Below, piece by piece: positions 62,877-64,000 of a stretch of DNA of 64,000 bases; position 1 is the first letter of the stretch, and each line of letters opens with the position of its first letter. Both the position numbers and the translations under genes were made by a program. This stretch comes from Cerasicoccus frondis. GTDB lineage: Bacteria > Verrucomicrobiota > Verrucomicrobiia > Opitutales > Cerasicoccaceae. Under the pieces are notes generated by a model. It had not been told where the DNA came from. It made no database searches and saw nothing but the letters and a program-made list of their open reading frames with translations. The stretch is from the NCBI GenBank assembly GCA_031296915.1, contig JAVDPC010000004.1, forward strand, positions 62,001 through 126,000. Direction: 5' to 3'.

Positions 62877-64000
62877 TTAACGCCGAATCAGCACCAGCTC
62901 GTCGCGGTGGATCACTTCCAGCCGGGTCAACTCTGGGTGGGCTTGGGCGATCTCCGCGTTGCTCTTGCCCAAGAGCGGCAGCAAAGTCGCTTGATCAAAG
63001 TGGGCCACGCCCCGTGCAAAGACCACGCCCTCCGGGTCGGCAACACTGACCACGTCGCCTGAATCAAAGTCGCCCTCTGCCCGCACCACTCCCTTGGCCA
63101 ACAGACTGCTGCCCTTTTCCCGCAAAGCTTTCGCCGCGCCAACGTCCACCGTGAGCAGTCCGTGGGATTCCTGAAAATGCGCAATCCAGCGATGCCTTGC
63201 ATTGAGCGCTTGTTCGCCCGGCGCAAAAATGGTCCCGCTCGCCTTGCCATCCAGCAGCTTCAGCAAAATATTCGGTTCTTTGCCGTAGCCAATGAACACG
63301 GCGGCCCCCGACATCGTTGCGATGCGCGCGGCCTCAAGCTTAGTCACCATGCCGCCGGTGCCAGTCACGCTCTCCGACCCACCAGCCAGCGCCTCAATGT
63401 CCGCCGTAATCCGCTCAATAAACGGAATCACTTCACCCGTGCCCGCCCGATCAATCACGCCGGGCGCAGTGGAAAGTATCGAGAGCAAATCAGCCTTCAC
63501 CAAGCTGGCGACCAGCGACGAGAGCACGTCATTGTCGCCAAAGCCCAGCAGCTCCAGCTCCGCCTTGCTGACCGAGTCATTCTCATTGATGATCGGCACG
63601 ATGCCTTGGCTGATCAGCTCTTCGAGCAAATCGCGGACTGCCACATGACGACGGCGTCCGCGCACGTCATCGCGCGTCAAAAGTAACTGCGCCACGATGA
63701 TGCCATGCGGCGTGAAGGCGCCCTGCCAAGTCTCCGTCAGGATGCTCTGCCCAACCGCCGCGCAGGCCTGCTGCTCCGCCAAGCGACTGGGACGCTGCGT
63801 CAAACCAAGGCGCCCCATGCCCAAGCCCACCGCGCCCGAGCTGACCACGATGACCTCCAGTCCACGCTGCCGCATCTCGGCAATCTGCGCGGCAATCTGC
63901 TCCAAACACGCAGCATCCAGACGCCCCACGGTGGACGTCAATATACCCGTGCCGAGCTTAACGACGACCCGCTTAACGTTGCGGATTGCGGAATGCGGAT
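62877..64000 (-). CDS. proB: Glutamate 5-kinase ProB, start beyond the window
   Basis: ProB phosphorylates glutamate in the first step of proline synthesis. The frame is open to the right edge and reads NVKRVVVKLGTGIL at the start, so the real initiation codon is just outside. The kinase domain has VIVVSSGAVGLGMGRLG, IIVAQLLLTRDDV, IVPIINENDSVSKAE, FGDNDVLSSLVA and SVTGTGGMVTKLEAA; a PUA domain follows from about residue 270 (GLLTVDVGAAKALREKGSSL). Part of the usual proBA pair, but proA is not in the window. Confidence 0.92.
   Translation of the reverse strand, partial: PHSAIRNVKRVVVKLGTGILTSTVGRLDAACLEQIAAQIAEMRQRGLEVIVVSSGAVGLGMGRLGLTQRPSRLAEQQACAAVGQSILTETWQGAFTPHGIIVAQLLLTRDDVRGRRRHVAVRDLLEELISQGIVPIINENDSVSKAELELLGFGDNDVLSSLVASLVKADLLSILSTAPGVIDRAGTGEVIPFIERITADIEALAGGSESVTGTGGMVTKLEAARIATMSGAAVFIGYGKEPNILLKLLDGKASGTIFAPGEQALNARHRWIAHFQESHGLLTVDVGAAKALREKGSSLLAKGVVRAEGDFDSGDVVSVADPEGVVFARGVAHFDQATLLPLLGKSNAEIAQAHPELTRLEVIHRDELVLIRR

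Overview
The window most likely comes from a marine member of the Verrucomicrobiota (Opitutae / Puniceicoccales type). This is inferred from an OmcB-like envelope lipoprotein, a PEP-CTERM protein, a giant prepilin-like protein resembling the 'Verru_Chthon' cassette, several sulfatases, and frequent weak Shine-Dalgarno sites. No 16S rRNA gene is present, so the assignment is inference.

Layout. (1) 1-677 is the 5' part of fumC. (2) 984-38784 is an integrative island. It is bounded by two copies of a 63-bp sequence containing the 5' half of a tRNA-Arg(CCT) gene; the intact tRNA is at 38750-38824. Its left arm (1.1-6.6 kb) reads tyrosine integrase, unknown protein, 11-bp iterons, AlpA/Xis-like HTH, TOPRIM/primase-like protein, RepA-type helicase, TerS-like HTH protein and a convergent XRE repressor. 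This resembles the core of a phage satellite or replicating integrative element. (3) Within the island lies a decayed type I restriction-modification operon: hsdR 3' end at 7.35-8.7 kb and hsdM 5' end at 37.5-38.5 kb, same strand, with no hsdS seen. It has been split by about 29 kb of foreign DNA with IS66 debris at one edge and IS3 debris at the other. (4) The foreign block (10.5-36.7 kb) is a polysaccharide-utilisation locus: three sulfatases, two GH9 enzymes, a GH4 enzyme with a CBM9-like tail, a GH94 phosphorylase, a GPH sugar transporter, an MDR dehydrogenase, a PEP-CTERM protein, a prepilin-like giant protein, a LacI-type regulator and the stump of a GH2 gene. Seven copies of a dyad TGCAT-N4-ATGCA lie in front of essentially every transcription unit of this locus and nowhere else that I found outside coding sequence. 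I infer a one-regulator regulon. The likely substrate is a sulfated, beta-glucan-like polysaccharide, cleaved outside the cytoplasm by GH9 enzymes and sulfatases, imported by the GPH carrier and finished by GH94 phosphorolysis and GH4.

(5) 38.8-64 kb is ordinary chromosome, visibly more G+C-rich: tRNA-Lys, scpB and scpA (condensin accessory), an MFS carrier, an FAD monooxygenase, a lipoprotein MsrA, a GT4 glycosyltransferase, priA, an OmcB-like lipoprotein, a Fur-like protein lacking metal ligands, der, an aminotransferase with an AsnC/Lrp regulator, a TerB-like protein, a cupin, lptD, a pseudopilin and proB (cut by the window edge). Non-coding oddities here are a GxxExxY gene inside a 520-bp unit with 40-bp inverted repeats, a 28-bp perfect inverted repeat beside priA, and an eight-unit degenerate repeat array between scpA and proB.

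All calls are from reading the sequence; no database search was run.
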